A stretch of DNA of 64,000 bases, from assembly GCA_001910725.1 (NCBI GenBank), contig MJGA01000040.1, positions 124,001-188,000 on the forward strand. Direction: 5' to 3'. How positions within the stretch are numbered: the stretch's first letter is position 1; each line of letters starts with the position of its first letter. A model generated the notes under the pieces. That model was not told the origin of the DNA and did no database searches. It was given only the letters and a program-made list of their open reading frames with translations. The stretch is from Phanerodontia chrysosporium. Taxonomy: Eukaryota > Basidiomycota > Agaricomycetes > Polyporales > Phanerochaetaceae. Below are positions 1-12,749 of the stretch, piece by piece. The position numbers and the translations under genes were made by a program.

Positions 1-121
1 TCCGAGAACACGCGTGTAGTCATTCTGGTCAGGTAAGCACTGCAACGTCTGTACGCAACAGTGTCTTGACTTCTCTTCTTCCTCTTTGACCCCGAACTCT
101 TGTACGCAGCTTGACCCTCCC

Positions 122-3100
122 ATGGATAGCGACATACCTACGGTGGTTCTGTCCACACACCCTCGATTCACAGACCTGTATGGGTACTTGGACATCCCGA
201 ATCGTTCAGGCCGAGCAGGACTCACTACAATCTGGCTAAGCCGCTCCCATCCTCTCGTACCCGCAGACTGTCGCCCCTTTGGTCGTCACCTTGTCCTCCT
301 ATGGCCTCGTGCCCCAGGGTATCTCAAGCGGGTTCACGATAGAGTGGTTGCAGGTGTTGTCGCCCCGGCGTGGAACGCGGATTTAGGATCTCTCGGTATG
401 TGTAGGGTTTTCGCCTATTTTCATCACAATTTTCTCTCGTCGCCCCTTTCCCTATATCCCTACATTGACTGTGGTTTTACTGCGGTCATTGTATCTCGAA
501 TACATTTCCCTCTCCATGCTCTATGTATGCGCGAACCCCCTTCCGACATTGATCATAGTTTTACTGTGGTCGTTGTCGTTTCAAATTTCGTATTATATAT
601 GATATTTCGCTGCTGGGTCTCTAATGCGCTTCCCCCGCCCCAGGAATGGCTTCTCTTTATCCTGGCGACTACGTGTTCATCCGTGACGTGGATCAAACTG
701 AAGATACCGCCATCCACGATCTGTTTTATGCAAACGTGCCTGACTTATCGTGCGTTTTCCTTTCCTTCCTGTCGTTGAAAATATATTAACTGCGTAGTAG
801 GCGTTTGCTGCCTGTCGCCATGCGCCAACGTCTTCTGGAAGTCCAGACTCTTGTTCTTGGCCCTCGGGAAGAGCGTAGTGCGACGATGCCTGTCAGTCGT
901 CCAGACGGTGCTGTTGTCGGTGGCACGAACTTTGAGCGTGTTGAGAGACCGGCTGGTGTCCAAGCAGGATTTCGAGCTTACCAGCTATGTGCAATGGATC
1001 AGATTCAGCGCGGGATATACGGCCCCGTTGCTTGGGGTAAGGTTGACCGTGCAGATCCTATCCCTGGCTCGATCGACGAACTCCCTCCCCATCGTCAGCT
1101 TCGTCCTACCATAGTTAAAGTGCGGCTCCAGGCTTTTGTTGCGACTACGGTGGCATATGTACTTCCTCTAACTAATATATTTAAATGGAATTCAGACCTC
1201 TTGTGACGTTGCGATGGTTGGCTGGCGTACTGCACCTGACGACATGCGATCTCTGATTCAGACTCAAATGTCTGCAGCAAATGTTCCACGTGTCGGCTCT
1301 GATGACAACACTGCATTTACCGCAATTCAAGTCAATATATCGGCAGCCGATCCTTACCCTATGGCCTCCGGCATCGCAAATATGCCTGCTACGCGGTCAT
1401 CATCTTCTGCAAGCAGCGACCTTGGTATTGATGTTGCTGAATCAACTCCACTTTCCTGTAAGACTTTATTTACAAAACTGAAGGTTAAGTTCTCTTTTGA
1501 TATATTTGTACAGCCCATCATGCAGCACAGCTTGGAGCTTTTGGATCCTTTCACACAGATCGTTGGGACTCTGTCGGAGCATTAACTTCGATGGTTTTTT
1601 GCTCTGATATTCCCGACGATTATGATCCAGGAGCCTTGTTTTTTCCTGAAGTTGGACTTGCGGTGTCCTTGGGTGGTATCGGGTCTGTAAATTTCTGCGG
1701 CCGTAACTGGCATGGGGGTCGTGCTCCTGTGCCAAAGACCTGCAATGCAGCAAAAGCACACTGGCCTTATCGTCTTGTCTTTGTGCATTATCCTCATGCT
1801 CGCCCTCTTGATGGACATGCTATTATACCCATCTTATCGACACCATTTCCCGCGGCGAACCCTACTTCGTCTTACATGTTTTCCATAAGGCCAGAGATGC
1901 AGCTGCAAACGTGAGTCTTCTGGATATCTGAGATATCACAGGCTTTAACAGCATACGTAAATAGATCTGTCCGGCCCTCGCTATCCCCCAAGGAATCTAT
2001 CTCGTTTGCACGAGATGGTTCTGCTTTCATGGAACCCCTCTCCCTCTTCCGGTTCCTTGTACGCGCGATTCTCATGTTCGCTGTCTGGTTTCTGTCACAT
2101 CTGCCATCTTCGTGGGAGGTTGAGGTGGATACAGAGATGTTCATTGATTCAATAACTATGAGTGGCAGAGAGGGTCGCGTCTCATCAGGATACTGGCCAG
2201 AGGCTCCAACTCTTGCTCAGTTCCATAAACATGCGTCACCTTACCGCACTCCAAATTCAACATCACAGTCACCCTCCACAACATCCCATGGTCCATCCTC
2301 ACCGTCATCACCACCGCCTTCCTCATCTGGTTCTGTCAGCCGTGTCAGAATATTCAGCGAATGGGCAGAATTTTGTTCACGTCGCAGAGTCATCATTCCC
2401 CTGCTTCATCGTTCGACCCGAGAGACTGCAGTCTTCGCTGAAGAACAAGATGATCCAGTCACCAATTCACACCCTGCAACTCACTCAGAACAACAGTCAG
2501 CTGGTGAAGGTAATTAACTTCTGGACTACGTCCAAATTCATTACATGGAATGCTGTCTGATTTTTGTCTGTAAGATAATCACTCTGAGGATCATAATGCA
2601 AGGCAAGGCACAAAACGTAAAAATGCTAAGATGCAGCAACCAGCCAAACGTACGTATTTGCCACATTATTGAGGTCCATTATTCTCAAAATATTTTCAGG
2701 TCTTCGCATTGCAGAGACACCAGTTGTTCAAGTCAAAGGCAAAAGTCGTAAGACCCAACGAGACCTTGCAAAAGCAAAAGCTGGGGTTCCAGAGCTGTTG
2801 TATTCACAGACTGAGCTTGATACCTTGGGCGACTTCACTCCTCATGGACTTGACACGTTACATCCTTCGTCTCCTGGACTCGGTCCACGTCGGTCATCTC
2901 GTATACATAATGGAGGAGGCTTCCCTACGGGTTAGTGTATTGTATAACGCATAAAAACTATGTTCTAGCCAGCTCATATTGGATATTTCTGTATCATGGC
3001 TCTCCAGATGACAGGGATACTGATGCAGATGATGAAGTTAGCCAAGACATGGAAGAGGGAGATGATGAGACGTATAAAGAGGGAAACACTTTAGGTTTGT

Positions 3101-5247
3101 CTGATAGTGAGATTTATTTATGCAGTTGCTAACCATGATTTGCAGAGGGTGCACAAGCCTCTGCTCATTCTGGGTCATCTTCCTCCACTACACTTGTTCA
3201 GCCTGCTCTCTCAGGCCCAACAAGGGACTATCAGGATGGAGAAGAAAGTGACTTATCAAGTGAAGAAGAGCCCTTGGCGAAGTTCCAGTCGTTTGCATCC
3301 CGTCATATGCAAACAGACCAAAATAGTTTGCATACGGGTTCAACACATGGAGGTGGTAGATTTAACCTGCAGGTTGAGGGTCAATCATTGCCTAATGAAG
3401 AAGACTCTAGGACAGCAAGTGTGTTGATTATTATCTCTGATATAATTCATAGTTTATGCTAATAACAATGTGTTGCCTTAGAGTACTTGTTGCAACTTGG
3501 CACCAGTGAATTACAAGATATGGTCCGTCATATATCGAACGTCAACAAAGAAGCTCTAGCATCGAGAGAAGCAGGCGCTATTACTGCTGCAGAGCAGGCC
3601 CGTATGGCAAAACTCTATGTGACTCTCAGCAAAGACTCCTACGATATCAACACCATCACGAGCATCAGACCGTCTTGGGTTATAGTGCAAAAGCTGGGAC
3701 AGTACAGTGCTCGGACAGAAGTCGCTGCAGTTCTTCTTCGACATGAATATTTGTCCATGTACATGCTCGCTTTCCACTGGTTAGAAGGCTTTGTGGACAA
3801 GGCCATGCAAGGCGTGAACAAGAAAGATGCCAAAATGTGGTACCACACTCTTGCTCAAGATGTGTACAACAATGTCAAAGAGAGAAACCGCCATGTTACC
3901 TACGAACCAGCCAAATATCTGCCTGCTTTTCAAGACCATCCCCAAGTCAAGGCCCATGTAGTCGCTTTTCGTGGCAGAAGAACCTACCTCGAGGACGAGA
4001 TACAGCAATGCGTTTTTGAGGACCTCATCTCTATTCTGACCAGCTGGTTGGGCTTTCCTGATGATAGGGATGCTTATGGAAAGGCGAGATTTCTGTCCAT
4101 TACCACCTTCTATGCGTCACATGGTGTTCTTTACTTGCCAAGCACATATCAAGCCTTTCTCTCCATTCGCATGCAAGTCCTGCCAAGCAGACACATCCAA
4201 CGCATCACACGTACCTCCTTTGCCACCTATATCATGCAATTGCGTGCCCATCCAATCTGTGACAAGACATCGGCCGCATTTGCTGCACTTTCACAGTTAG
4301 AGGAAGAGTATAAACTCTGGTACACTCCTCTCGCAGTTCCTCTACCATCCACCTGGGTCTCAGATCGTCTCAAACTGTTTCGATCTTTCATTTTGACCTT
4401 GGAACCTCTAATAGAAAATGAGGGCATTGTCATCACCACCGATAGACTGGTGAATATGGTCACTGCAAATCAAGACTTCTACCTTCCCTTCCGACAACAT
4501 GCCCCTTCCCTGGCTCTTGCCCTGTCTGCATCACCTGGTCCTTACCATCCCGACTGCTTGCATACCCGTGCTGGGTTCTTCAGCGCTCTTCTATTCCGGG
4601 CTGTTACCTTCTCAGCACCAATGGTGGTTGAAGATCATCATATCTTCTTCAACTCTTTGGAACAATGGAAGAAGTTCTACAAGCATGCTACAGAAGTGGG
4701 GAGAAAACCTGCCTCATACTTTGCCAACATGCGTGCTTATGGTGCTGCCAATCCCCGACGTTCTCCGGACATTGTGGAGGATCTTTGGAAAGCCTCAGAA
4801 TGCTGGGAAGAGTTTCTCGAGGATCTTGACTCAGAAGATGGCAAGGTGCATCCTGTAGAACTGTTCAACTTCTTACAAGGCCAATACAAAGTCAAGTACA
4901 AAGTCAAGTTCAAGAATGTCGGGCCATTGACAGCATACTTGCTTGTTGCAGACTATGTACAAGCTGGTTTGGCTGCTTCACCTTCTTTGCTTGACCTAGC
5001 AAAGCTAATCCATATCATAAACCGGGGTGCGGTATATGGGCTTCGAGAAATTGGTCTTTTGCCAAGAGGAGTACAGGCTATTTCTGTAGAGGATGTTCGT
5101 GCTGCATTAGACAAATTGATGACAGACTTAAAGGAAAATCTTTCTCAACACATTCAAAACTCTATCAGCCTTGACTACATTTTTCTTGAGCATGCACTAT
5201 GTAAATTTCATAGGTTACATACTTCCATTCAAGGTGTATCCAAGTAG
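122..5247 (+). CDS. Multi-exon gene with Tet-like 2OG-Fe(II) oxygenase domain and long unknown C-terminus
   Basis: Exons join in frame from ATG 122: 122-395, 644-749 and one beginning at 801, then further short exons, then a large last exon 3482-5247 that ends at a stop. The exon after the intron ending at 1513 has the double-stranded beta-helix signature: HTD (His codon 1552, Asp 1558), a GALFFPEVG strand, a distal His (codon 1711, in NWHGG) and an Arg (codon 1771, in YRLVF). That is the HxD...H...R set that binds Fe(II) and 2-oxoglutarate. Fungal proteins with this arrangement (2OG-FeII_Oxy_6, Tet-like) are often linked to transposons. A low-complexity Ser/Pro/acidic linker (2.2-3.4 kb) follows, then about 585 residues that I do not recognise. 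Substrate is unknown; a nucleic-acid base is an inference only. The gene could also be two genes merged by me; the splice phases and continuous frame argue against that. Confidence 0.6.
1513..1915 (+). other. Exon carrying the oxygenase metal-binding core
   Basis: This exon begins after an acceptor at 1511-1513 and ends before a GTGAGT donor near 1911. All three iron ligands and the candidate 2-oxoglutarate Arg fall in this single exon. The metal-site residues are intact, so the domain is not visibly inactivated. Confidence 0.55.
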
Positions 5248-5526
5248 ATTATTTGCGCATATAATTTGCTGTATAGAATATGTGCAATAATACCATTGTT
5301 GTGAGGTGGGGAGTATACATGCAGGTCTGTATAATGTAAGCTTTCACTTGACTTTCCTTTAGGGTACAGTAATTCATGTTTATGGAGCAATTATATATTA
5401 CAGAGTATTATAGCTTATAAGTTGTGTATTGCTTTTTCTCTCCCATACTATTCATCCATAGATAGGCATTTGTAGCCCTTGAAGTTATAAGACTGATGCA
5501 ATGTTCTTTGTTATACAAATAGATAT

Positions 5527-6763
5527 TTACTCAGTAATCATACTTTCACTCTCATCGCAGTGTTTGTCTTCTGTACCCTTGTTTTCCTCAACTTCTGCTG
5601 CTTTCTCACCTACTTCCTTATCCTCAATACGTAACCGCTTGAATCGTTCCTGCGTTTCTGCAACCTTGATACCATAACCAACATTGCGTTTGATAGGCTT
5701 TGCTTGTATGATTACTTGCTGTTTGAGGTTGTTCAAGGCATTTCTATTCAGTTCCTGTGTGAAAGGTTTCAGCATGTTAAAGCTTCTGTAGTATCTGAAA
5801 TCACCTACTGCTTGCACTGCTCGATTAACCACACAAATTGAACGAAGAACCAGAAACATTTTGTACTTCTGTTTCTTGATCCGCAAAACGGAAAAGGCCA
5901 TTTGTACCTCCACCAAGTCTCCAACATGAATTACGGCAGGAGAAATAGGAGTATAGGCTCGTGTTCTATATCACAGATTAGAATAGAATCATTGATAAAT
6001 TCTACTTACTTACTGCGAATTGAAATCTCTTTCGAAGTAGAGGACTTGGCTTTCCTCAGAGTATGTAGCATCTGAGGGGATGCGGCGAGTAAATATACCG
6101 GTTGGATCCAAAGTCGAATCAAAATCCAGAGCTTTTCCTACAAGGTTGCTCTTCCAGGTGAGATATCTGTTATGAATATCCAGTACGAAACTGTTTTGTT
6201 CCATACTAGGCATCCAAGGTTCCATCGACCCTTCTGGAAGATAAGACTTGAATAGGTCGTATAGACGGAGTATAGCCGTGATGTACTGGTCGAACATATC
6301 GACGCCCAAGCCGGTTATACGAATGGACTGCCTGGCATGCATTATTTCACGTGGAAGCCTTAAACCAGACTCAATATAACACGCATTGTGGTTTGATTTG
6401 ATACTCACTGAGTTTTAGAGGTAAACGGAGGAAGGTATTTCTCCAATAGGTATCCTTGTGCTCGTAGAACCACCTCTTCATGTATGCCATCCGATGTAGT
6501 TGGCCATACCAGATCAAGCCTGTCTGGAACTTCGCGCACTAGGACAGTGGTTAAAGTATGAATGTCTTTGGCCTAAAATATGTGAGATTGAGTAGTATAT
6601 ACATGATTTACAGTTACCTTTGCCATAAACAGAAGAGTCGGCACAGTGTCCTCTTCATCTTGACTGTCTAGCATTATTTCTGCCAGGAGATTTCCTTCGC
6701 AAAATTAGTTCACTTATTATATATATAGATTGATATATGAACGCTTACTGTACATGCTTTCAT
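5527..6763 (-). CDS. Uncharacterised multi-exon gene, convergent with the oxygenase gene
   Basis: Minus-strand coding pieces lie at about 5527-5960, 6010-6408, 6420-6570 and 6620-6700, with a possible ATG at 6763. They are separated by short introns with GT-AG ends. The pieces encode ordinary mixed-composition protein: a first part with an acidic stretch (DSQDEEDTVP), a middle part containing GVDMFDQYITAILRLYDL, and a Lys/Glu-rich C-terminus ending at 5527. I recognise no domain. Its 3' end faces that of the oxygenase gene 280 bp away, and its 5' end faces the AT-hook gene about 320 bp away, so the latter two could share a promoter region. The first exon and start are uncertain because the phase across the first intron did not resolve cleanly. 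Confidence 0.45.
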
Positions 6764-7081
6764 TGCTATATAGTAAATGAACAGCCATGGTCAAGATTGT
6801 AAAGCAAGCTGCAGCGGGTATGTAGCAAAGATAAAGACAGACCAAAGCGAGAAGAGTGATGCTTACGTGTATCGTTCCATGGAAAGATATCACATGGTAA
6901 AGGTCAGTGAGGACGCCAGCAAGCTGGAGCGGAGATACATTCTGTTGATGAACTCCGCTAACATCAGAGACATACCCTATATAAGCCTACTCTGAAGTGG
7001 AAGGTCGTCAGAGATACCTTGCATCTCTACCCCCATCATCTCTAACATCGAACTCGTTGTTGTCCTCTTCCCGCACTCATC

Positions 7082-10000
7082 ATGCCCCTTAAAGCCTCTG
7101 CGAACCCCTCCAAAGCCTCTGCCAAGTATGTACCCTATTTTGACTCCTGCGAATATCAGCTGATAGGCATGCAGCTTCCGCGCCAAAGAACTGGAAGCCA
7201 GTGATGACAAAGCACAGAAGATGCAGGCTGTCGCTGATTGGTTGGATAAGGAGAAGCGTGGAATAGACAGCACTGACAGTGGCAGTGATGTCGAAGCGTA
7301 CGTCCCCTACCCGTATTGTTTATGACCTTTATTGACTTGATGTATGTAAGGTTACGCAGTATGCCTGCCTCGCCAAAGAAGAAACCTGGCAAGGCTCAGG
7401 GTGACGATGAAGACTTTGTCATGATATCTGAAGATGAAGAAGTCCCGAAGAAACGCCGAGGACGTCCCCCCAAAGCTAAGACCACCATTACCGCGTAAGC
7501 ACATAGGTTTTCCTCTGCTGTTGATACTCGCTCAACTTAAGTGTTAGTAAGAATACTGGGAAGGAAGAGAAACCAAGTTCAACTCAACCTGTCAAGCGTC
7601 GCGGGCGCCCTCCGAAGACCAAGTCTATTATTGTTGATAGGTACGGCATACCGCTGCGTTTGCGATGACAGCTAACTCGTTACATCACATAGTGAGGGAG
7701 ACGACACTTATGAGGAGAAAGGAGAAGAGCCGCCTAAACCTGCCAAGCGTAGAGGACGGCCTCCTAAGGCCAAGACGAACCCTACCTCCCAGTATGTCAT
7801 CACTTTATACATTCTTAACTAGCTCTTACAATTTGTGTGATTTGTTTACGTCGTATAGGAAGCACGAACAGAATGAAGATGATGGAGAAGACGTAGCACC
7901 TCCCCCAAGGAAACGAGGTCGCCCTCCTAAGGCCAAGACGACTGCTCCACTACCGTAAGTCTCTCCTCCCTTCTCCGTCTTTACATACTTATAGATTTGC
8001 AGCATTGCAACGCATGCAACGAAGGAAGAAGAGGAGGAAGAGGGGGAAGAGGGGGAAGAGGAGGAAGGCGAGCCTGAGGCTGAGGCCGAGGAGGAAGAAG
8101 AGGAAGAAGTCAAGCACGTAGCTCAGCCGTCGAGATTAGGCCAGTCTTCCAAGGCGATAGAGCAACAGATCCCCAGGTAAGCCTATAGTTTCTTGCTTGT
8201 CATTCATTGATTATTGAGGACGTGGTAGCCAGAAGACTGAGAAGGTTAATGCCGACGCTGTTGACCTTGATAATGAGTTTGAGGTCAAGGCGAGACATGA
8301 CCGCAAGACTTCTGGGCTCAAGCCTGAGGTCGTCATACAGTGAGTTCTTTGTCTCTTCACTAATCAATCTAACATATATATTAGGGAAAGGCCCAAGCCC
8401 CGTCCTCGTAAAGTTGCCTCTGACACGGTCGTCAACGTCACTGACGACGAGAAGAACTTGGAGTCAAAGACAAGGTACGTGGTAAATATTGCCTATTTGC
8501 GATAACTTATGAAGTTATTCTACAGAGAGGACAAGGGTAAAGGTGTCATGACTGCGCGAGGTCGGTTTAGCCCTGATTGGGAGGAGGAAATTATGGCTAG
8601 TCCTCGCAAGCCGTACGTATTCTGATATTGATTTTGTTGTAACACTTTGCTGACTAATAATATTAGAAGATACGTTGACCCAGAAGTCAGAATGACACCT
8701 CCCACTCCTTCTCCTGTGTAGGTGGCTATTACACTGTCGCAGAAACTACCAAGGCTTATAGAGTTCTGTAGAAAGACGCCTGGAAAGAAGAGATCTCTTT
8801 TGACGATGTCTGGCCCTATGGAACTCGACAGCCTTGAGGAGGAGGAGACGCCTATGTATGTGTGCAATACTATTCTATATCCGTCTAGCTAATAGTTCAC
8901 ATGTGTAGCCGCACCACAAAGAAGTTCCGTCAAGCTGTTACGCCCCCTCCTCCTTCTCAAACTCCGATAGAAGATCGCAGACATAATGTCTTCCTAGACG
9001 ACATTGCAGAAGAGTACAATGATGAGGAAGACTCCAACAACGAACAAGCTGGCAAAGAGGATAGCGATCAGGAAGATGGTATCAACCATCAAGGGTATAT
9101 CTCTGCAAAGTACGTCTCTTTACCAATGATTTGCATATCATATCTCACGCCCTCGAATAAGGATAACGACATGTTGTATCTCGAACTCCGAGGTGGTTGA
9201 CGAGTTGACTACCGACTTCGTTGATAGAGCTCTCAAGGACAACTATACTCAACGCCCTCATTTGTCGTAAGTTATTATTTACTTCATATAATCATCATGT
9301 ATCTAACATCACAATAGCGAGGCAGACGTCAAGTACGGAGCTCAGATGCCTAACACCACGACCTATCGAGAAGCGTTCCATAACCTTGGTTACAACCAGG
9401 CTCAAATACTCAAGTAAGTCCCTCCCTTTGCGTCTATTGCTTTGAAACAAATGGTATTCTTCATAGACGGTTGTATACTATCGTGGGCAGTCGACGGTTC
9501 GCTAGCGTTGTACCCTTCAGTTGGGCCAATCCGGACGATTACGAACTGAGCGCTACAACTGGTTCAAAGCCCTTTGTCAATAAGAAAACAAAGCGCAACC
9601 AGGTGTTCGTCAGCTGGGGCGTGGTGACTAATAGTTCCATTAGGGAACCAACCACTGGTGTGTCATTTTATATATATCTATTGCTGCATTACTAACTTGT
9701 GCATCAGACAACGGACAGTCACTCAAGTCCATTCAGTTGTTGCTACCTACTCTGGAAGCCAACCGTGCCTTCGCTGCTGCAGCGATGGTGAAGCATGTCA
9801 AGACTCTCTTCGTCTCCACTTACCAGTCTGCTTTCAGTTTCAAGACTTGGAGCGCAAAGGATGGCTCACCTCGTAAGCCAACGAATCAAGCTGGTACGGA
9901 TTACGCTTTTGCTTTGAATCACATCTTCAACTGCACTAACTTCTTATTTTAGGCACGCATTACAAGACGATGCCTGCTCGCCTACCTTCTATGAAGTCAA

Positions 10001-10376
10001 AGGGCAACCTGTTCCTTCGAGAAGTCATCGAGCGCGCAGAGAACGTTGGTTGTCTTCAGCCTACTGATGAGAGTAAGTAACTTCTTTGGCAATACTCTTA
10101 CATGTTTCATTAACTCCGTCTTGTATAACAGTTCCTGTTTGGGATTTGCGTCAATGGTTCATTGGCTTGAAGAGTAGTGAACCCTTGGATGCAGCTGCTC
10201 TGAAGTCGATCATGGACACTGCTCCTTTGTATCGTACACGCAGAGAGGAGATTCCAAGCGACTCCATTGTCGGTGTATTTCATACCGTAGGTAACTACAC
10301 CACGTCTGGGCAGGTTCCAGCTATCGGGTTCAATGTCTTTGGTGTTGTTGTTCTTCTGGACGGTAGTAAGAATTAG
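7082..10376 (+). CDS. AT-hook protein encoded by about 19 small exons
   Basis: ATG at 7082 (MPLKASANPSKASAK) is followed by a GTATGT donor. Many short exons joined by 45-70 nt introns keep one frame to the TAG at 10374-10376. Four successive exons (7360-7494, 7548-7640, 7693-7791, 7859-7954) each encode one AT-hook core of the RGRPPK type, which binds the minor groove of AT-rich DNA. A Glu-rich exon (about 8003-8174) follows, then Lys/Pro/acidic exons. A more ordered C-terminal half (about 9190-10376) contains aromatic-rich segments (WANPDDYEL, VFVSWGVVTN, WDLRQWFIGL) whose family I do not recognise. A nuclear DNA-binding role is inferred from the AT-hooks. The gene is transcribed away from the minus-strand gene at 5.5-6.8 kb. 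Confidence 0.65.
7360..7954 (+). repeat. Four tandem AT-hook exons of equal phase
   Basis: Exons 7360-7494, 7548-7640, 7693-7791 and 7859-7954 each start after the second base of a codon and end at the same phase. Each has an acidic N-terminal part followed by K(R/K)RGRPPK. Symmetric phase and matching layout are what tandem exon duplication produces. Confidence 0.6.
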
Positions 10377-11950
10377 TTGTATACCATATTGTCACGCGCT
10401 CAATAAATATCTCCTTTCTCTTTGCTTCAGTATTCAAAGACAATGTTAGCATGACTGCTGTTGAAGTTACAATGACCCTCTGTGCATGAACAGATATATA
10501 CACGTATCCAAATCTTTTGAGACAATTCTGAATCAAGTTCAACAGTTTTTATCAGGAGATACAGACTACAGAATGCTTCATGCGTGAGCCGTGCACCGCG
10601 CTGCTTTGGGGCTATTTTTGCTCCACCGTCCCCCTCCTGATGCAGCCTGACATGGTCGTCATGTCAATCACCGCCTTCTATGGTATTACTTTGATGTCAA
10701 AGTGTGCCCAAAGCGGAAGGAGGATTAGCCTCCCGTCTGCCCAATTAATTCCGGTGACATGAGCTTGCTCGTTGCCCTCTCTCCGCCTGCCATCATCCCT
10801 GCAACATCTAGCCACTCAATGCCACTGTCTTGCACACAACTTGGGGCATATTATCATACCAACTGTTGCACTCATGGTCAGTCATAGGTGACCCAACACC
10901 ACCGCATCTCGAAAGGTGCAGCTTTCTTCCATTTACTATCTACTGATTATTATCTGTTAAATATATGATATTCTGACTCTTCTTCAGATTTGATCAATTG
11001 GTGATCTGTTCCACATTGATTGAGAGAAGATCTCCACTTTCAGGTTGAGCCAGCCCCTATATCGGACCGGCGCAGGGGCGGTTTGGCTCAGTGTGAACTA
11101 GTCTCGAAGCATTTCAATATCCATATGTTCTTGTAGGCACAAATTGCAACACTCAAGGGCGCAGCAACAAAATTAATTCTAGGCACCTGAAAAGAGTACT
11201 TGAAATTATGGTGACTATATAGTAGAATCATGACATGTTGAAGTGATACACAGACTTGCAGCAGATATGGGTAAGCACCGAACTTGCAGCGGATCATGCG
11301 AGTACCGATGACTGCCCACTGTGTGGCGTAGAAGTTAAATCTCTTCAAACAATGTGACTGCCACCACAACTCCCTTTCATAGTAAATTCTATATAGTTCT
11401 AGCTGAGATAATGATTCCTTCTTCTTTATATATGTTTCATAGCTCTCTCTTGATACTCAGAGGTTGTTCCCCCTTTGATTGTGCTTTTCCCTTGTACTTG
11501 CGGGCTTCAATAGTGAACAAACACATATATTAGCTATCGAATTGAGCTTCTGCTTATAGACCTCGCTGTGCACCTACCCAAATCGGCTGCCCCTATTTGC
11601 ACAAGAGCCTGTTCTGAGACCAATTCTGATATATTCTGGAGAAGCATGAGGATGATGGGATGAGGTTAAAACGTGTGGGTGCAGATATCTTCCAATATAG
11701 TTTTGTTGCAATGTGTATGTTTAACCATAATACATTAATAGTCATGATTGTCAAGATCAGCCAGACTATGCACTTTCTTTATTTCTTGTGTATATAATAA
11801 TGTTTCTTTGTAGTACTTTGTAGTATTAAATGTTGTAAATACTGATAAAGTCAATACATGCAATATAACTACAATGAAGAATACTTACCAACAATATTCA
11901 CTGCTGCAAATAACACCACAAGTGCAGTTTCCACGCCTACACCACTTAAC
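10377..11950. other. Intergenic region, no gene seen
   Basis: About 1.6 kb between the AT-hook gene and the LRR-like relic. A short GC-richer patch (about 10570-10770) is followed by AT-rich sequence. Only short ORFs occur, with no recognisable protein motif, RNA gene or clear repeat. The composition shift near 10870 towards AT may mark the edge of a different insertion. Confidence 0.4.
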
Positions 11951-11996
11951 CTCCATTGCTTCCACTAGTTATCTTCACCATGCACCATATTGTGTG

Positions 11997-12726
11997 TTAT
12001 ATCAAATGTAAGTTACTGAAGTTTATCCAGATGCAAATATATTCGTATAGCCATTGTGCTCCAAGGAACACTTCTGAAATATTTGATGGTGGTATAACAA
12101 ACAGGCCCAGAAAATTCCAGAGTAAAAGACAGCTCTGTGATGTTTGGTGGTAGGGCAAAAGTGTGCTTTTCGAATATATCTTCAAGTGGTCTTTTCAAGA
12201 GTGTAGCATTAAGCTTGAGAGTGATGAACGCCACATTTTTGCAAGTAGGAAGTAACTGCAAGAATGAATCTGCAAGCACTTGGTTAACTAAATTACTATA
12301 TCAATATATTGCAGTATCTGGAATTTTCAAAGCAAGAGTCTTCAACATTGCTTTGTTCCGTTTCAGCGTATAGCAAATAGAATCTATAATGGAAAGATTA
12401 ACGTGATACAAATGCAGGTGTTCCAAGCCAACAAAGTTCTTGTTAAGTTCTACAACAGCAGTAGTATGAGTGCATGCAGATTTAACAGGTGAAAATGAAG
12501 GAATTGTTGAGATATATGAGATAATAGGAAACGAAGGCTGATGACAGAAGCCTACACTGACAGATGAAAGGAAAGATGGAAAAAGAGCTGAACAAGCAGA
12601 ATATAATACTTCTGAAGGCAGTAACATGTGGTTAAGGGAAAGTGGTTTGAAGGCAAAGTAAGGATTAGATTCAGTATCCTCTAAGTACACCTTAGTTATA
12701 ATATAGATAAGATCTATAATAATCAA
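11997..12726 (-). pseudogene. LRR/F-box-like gene fragment, AT-rich
   Basis: Minus-strand coding pieces at 12726-12301 and about 12250-12013 read through a likely short intron (acceptor near 12255). The first contains LEHLHLYHVNLSIIDSICY and the second LLPTCKNVAFITLKLN and ITELSFTLEFSG. These spaced Leu/Ile patterns are typical of the LRR half of basidiomycete F-box-like proteins. No F-box is visible and the beginning of the protein is missing. Codon use is as AT-rich as the neighbouring Helitron. It could be a host fragment carried by a mobile element or a decayed gene. Confidence 0.35.
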
Positions 12727-12749
12727 TGACTAAATTGTAGGTAACAATT

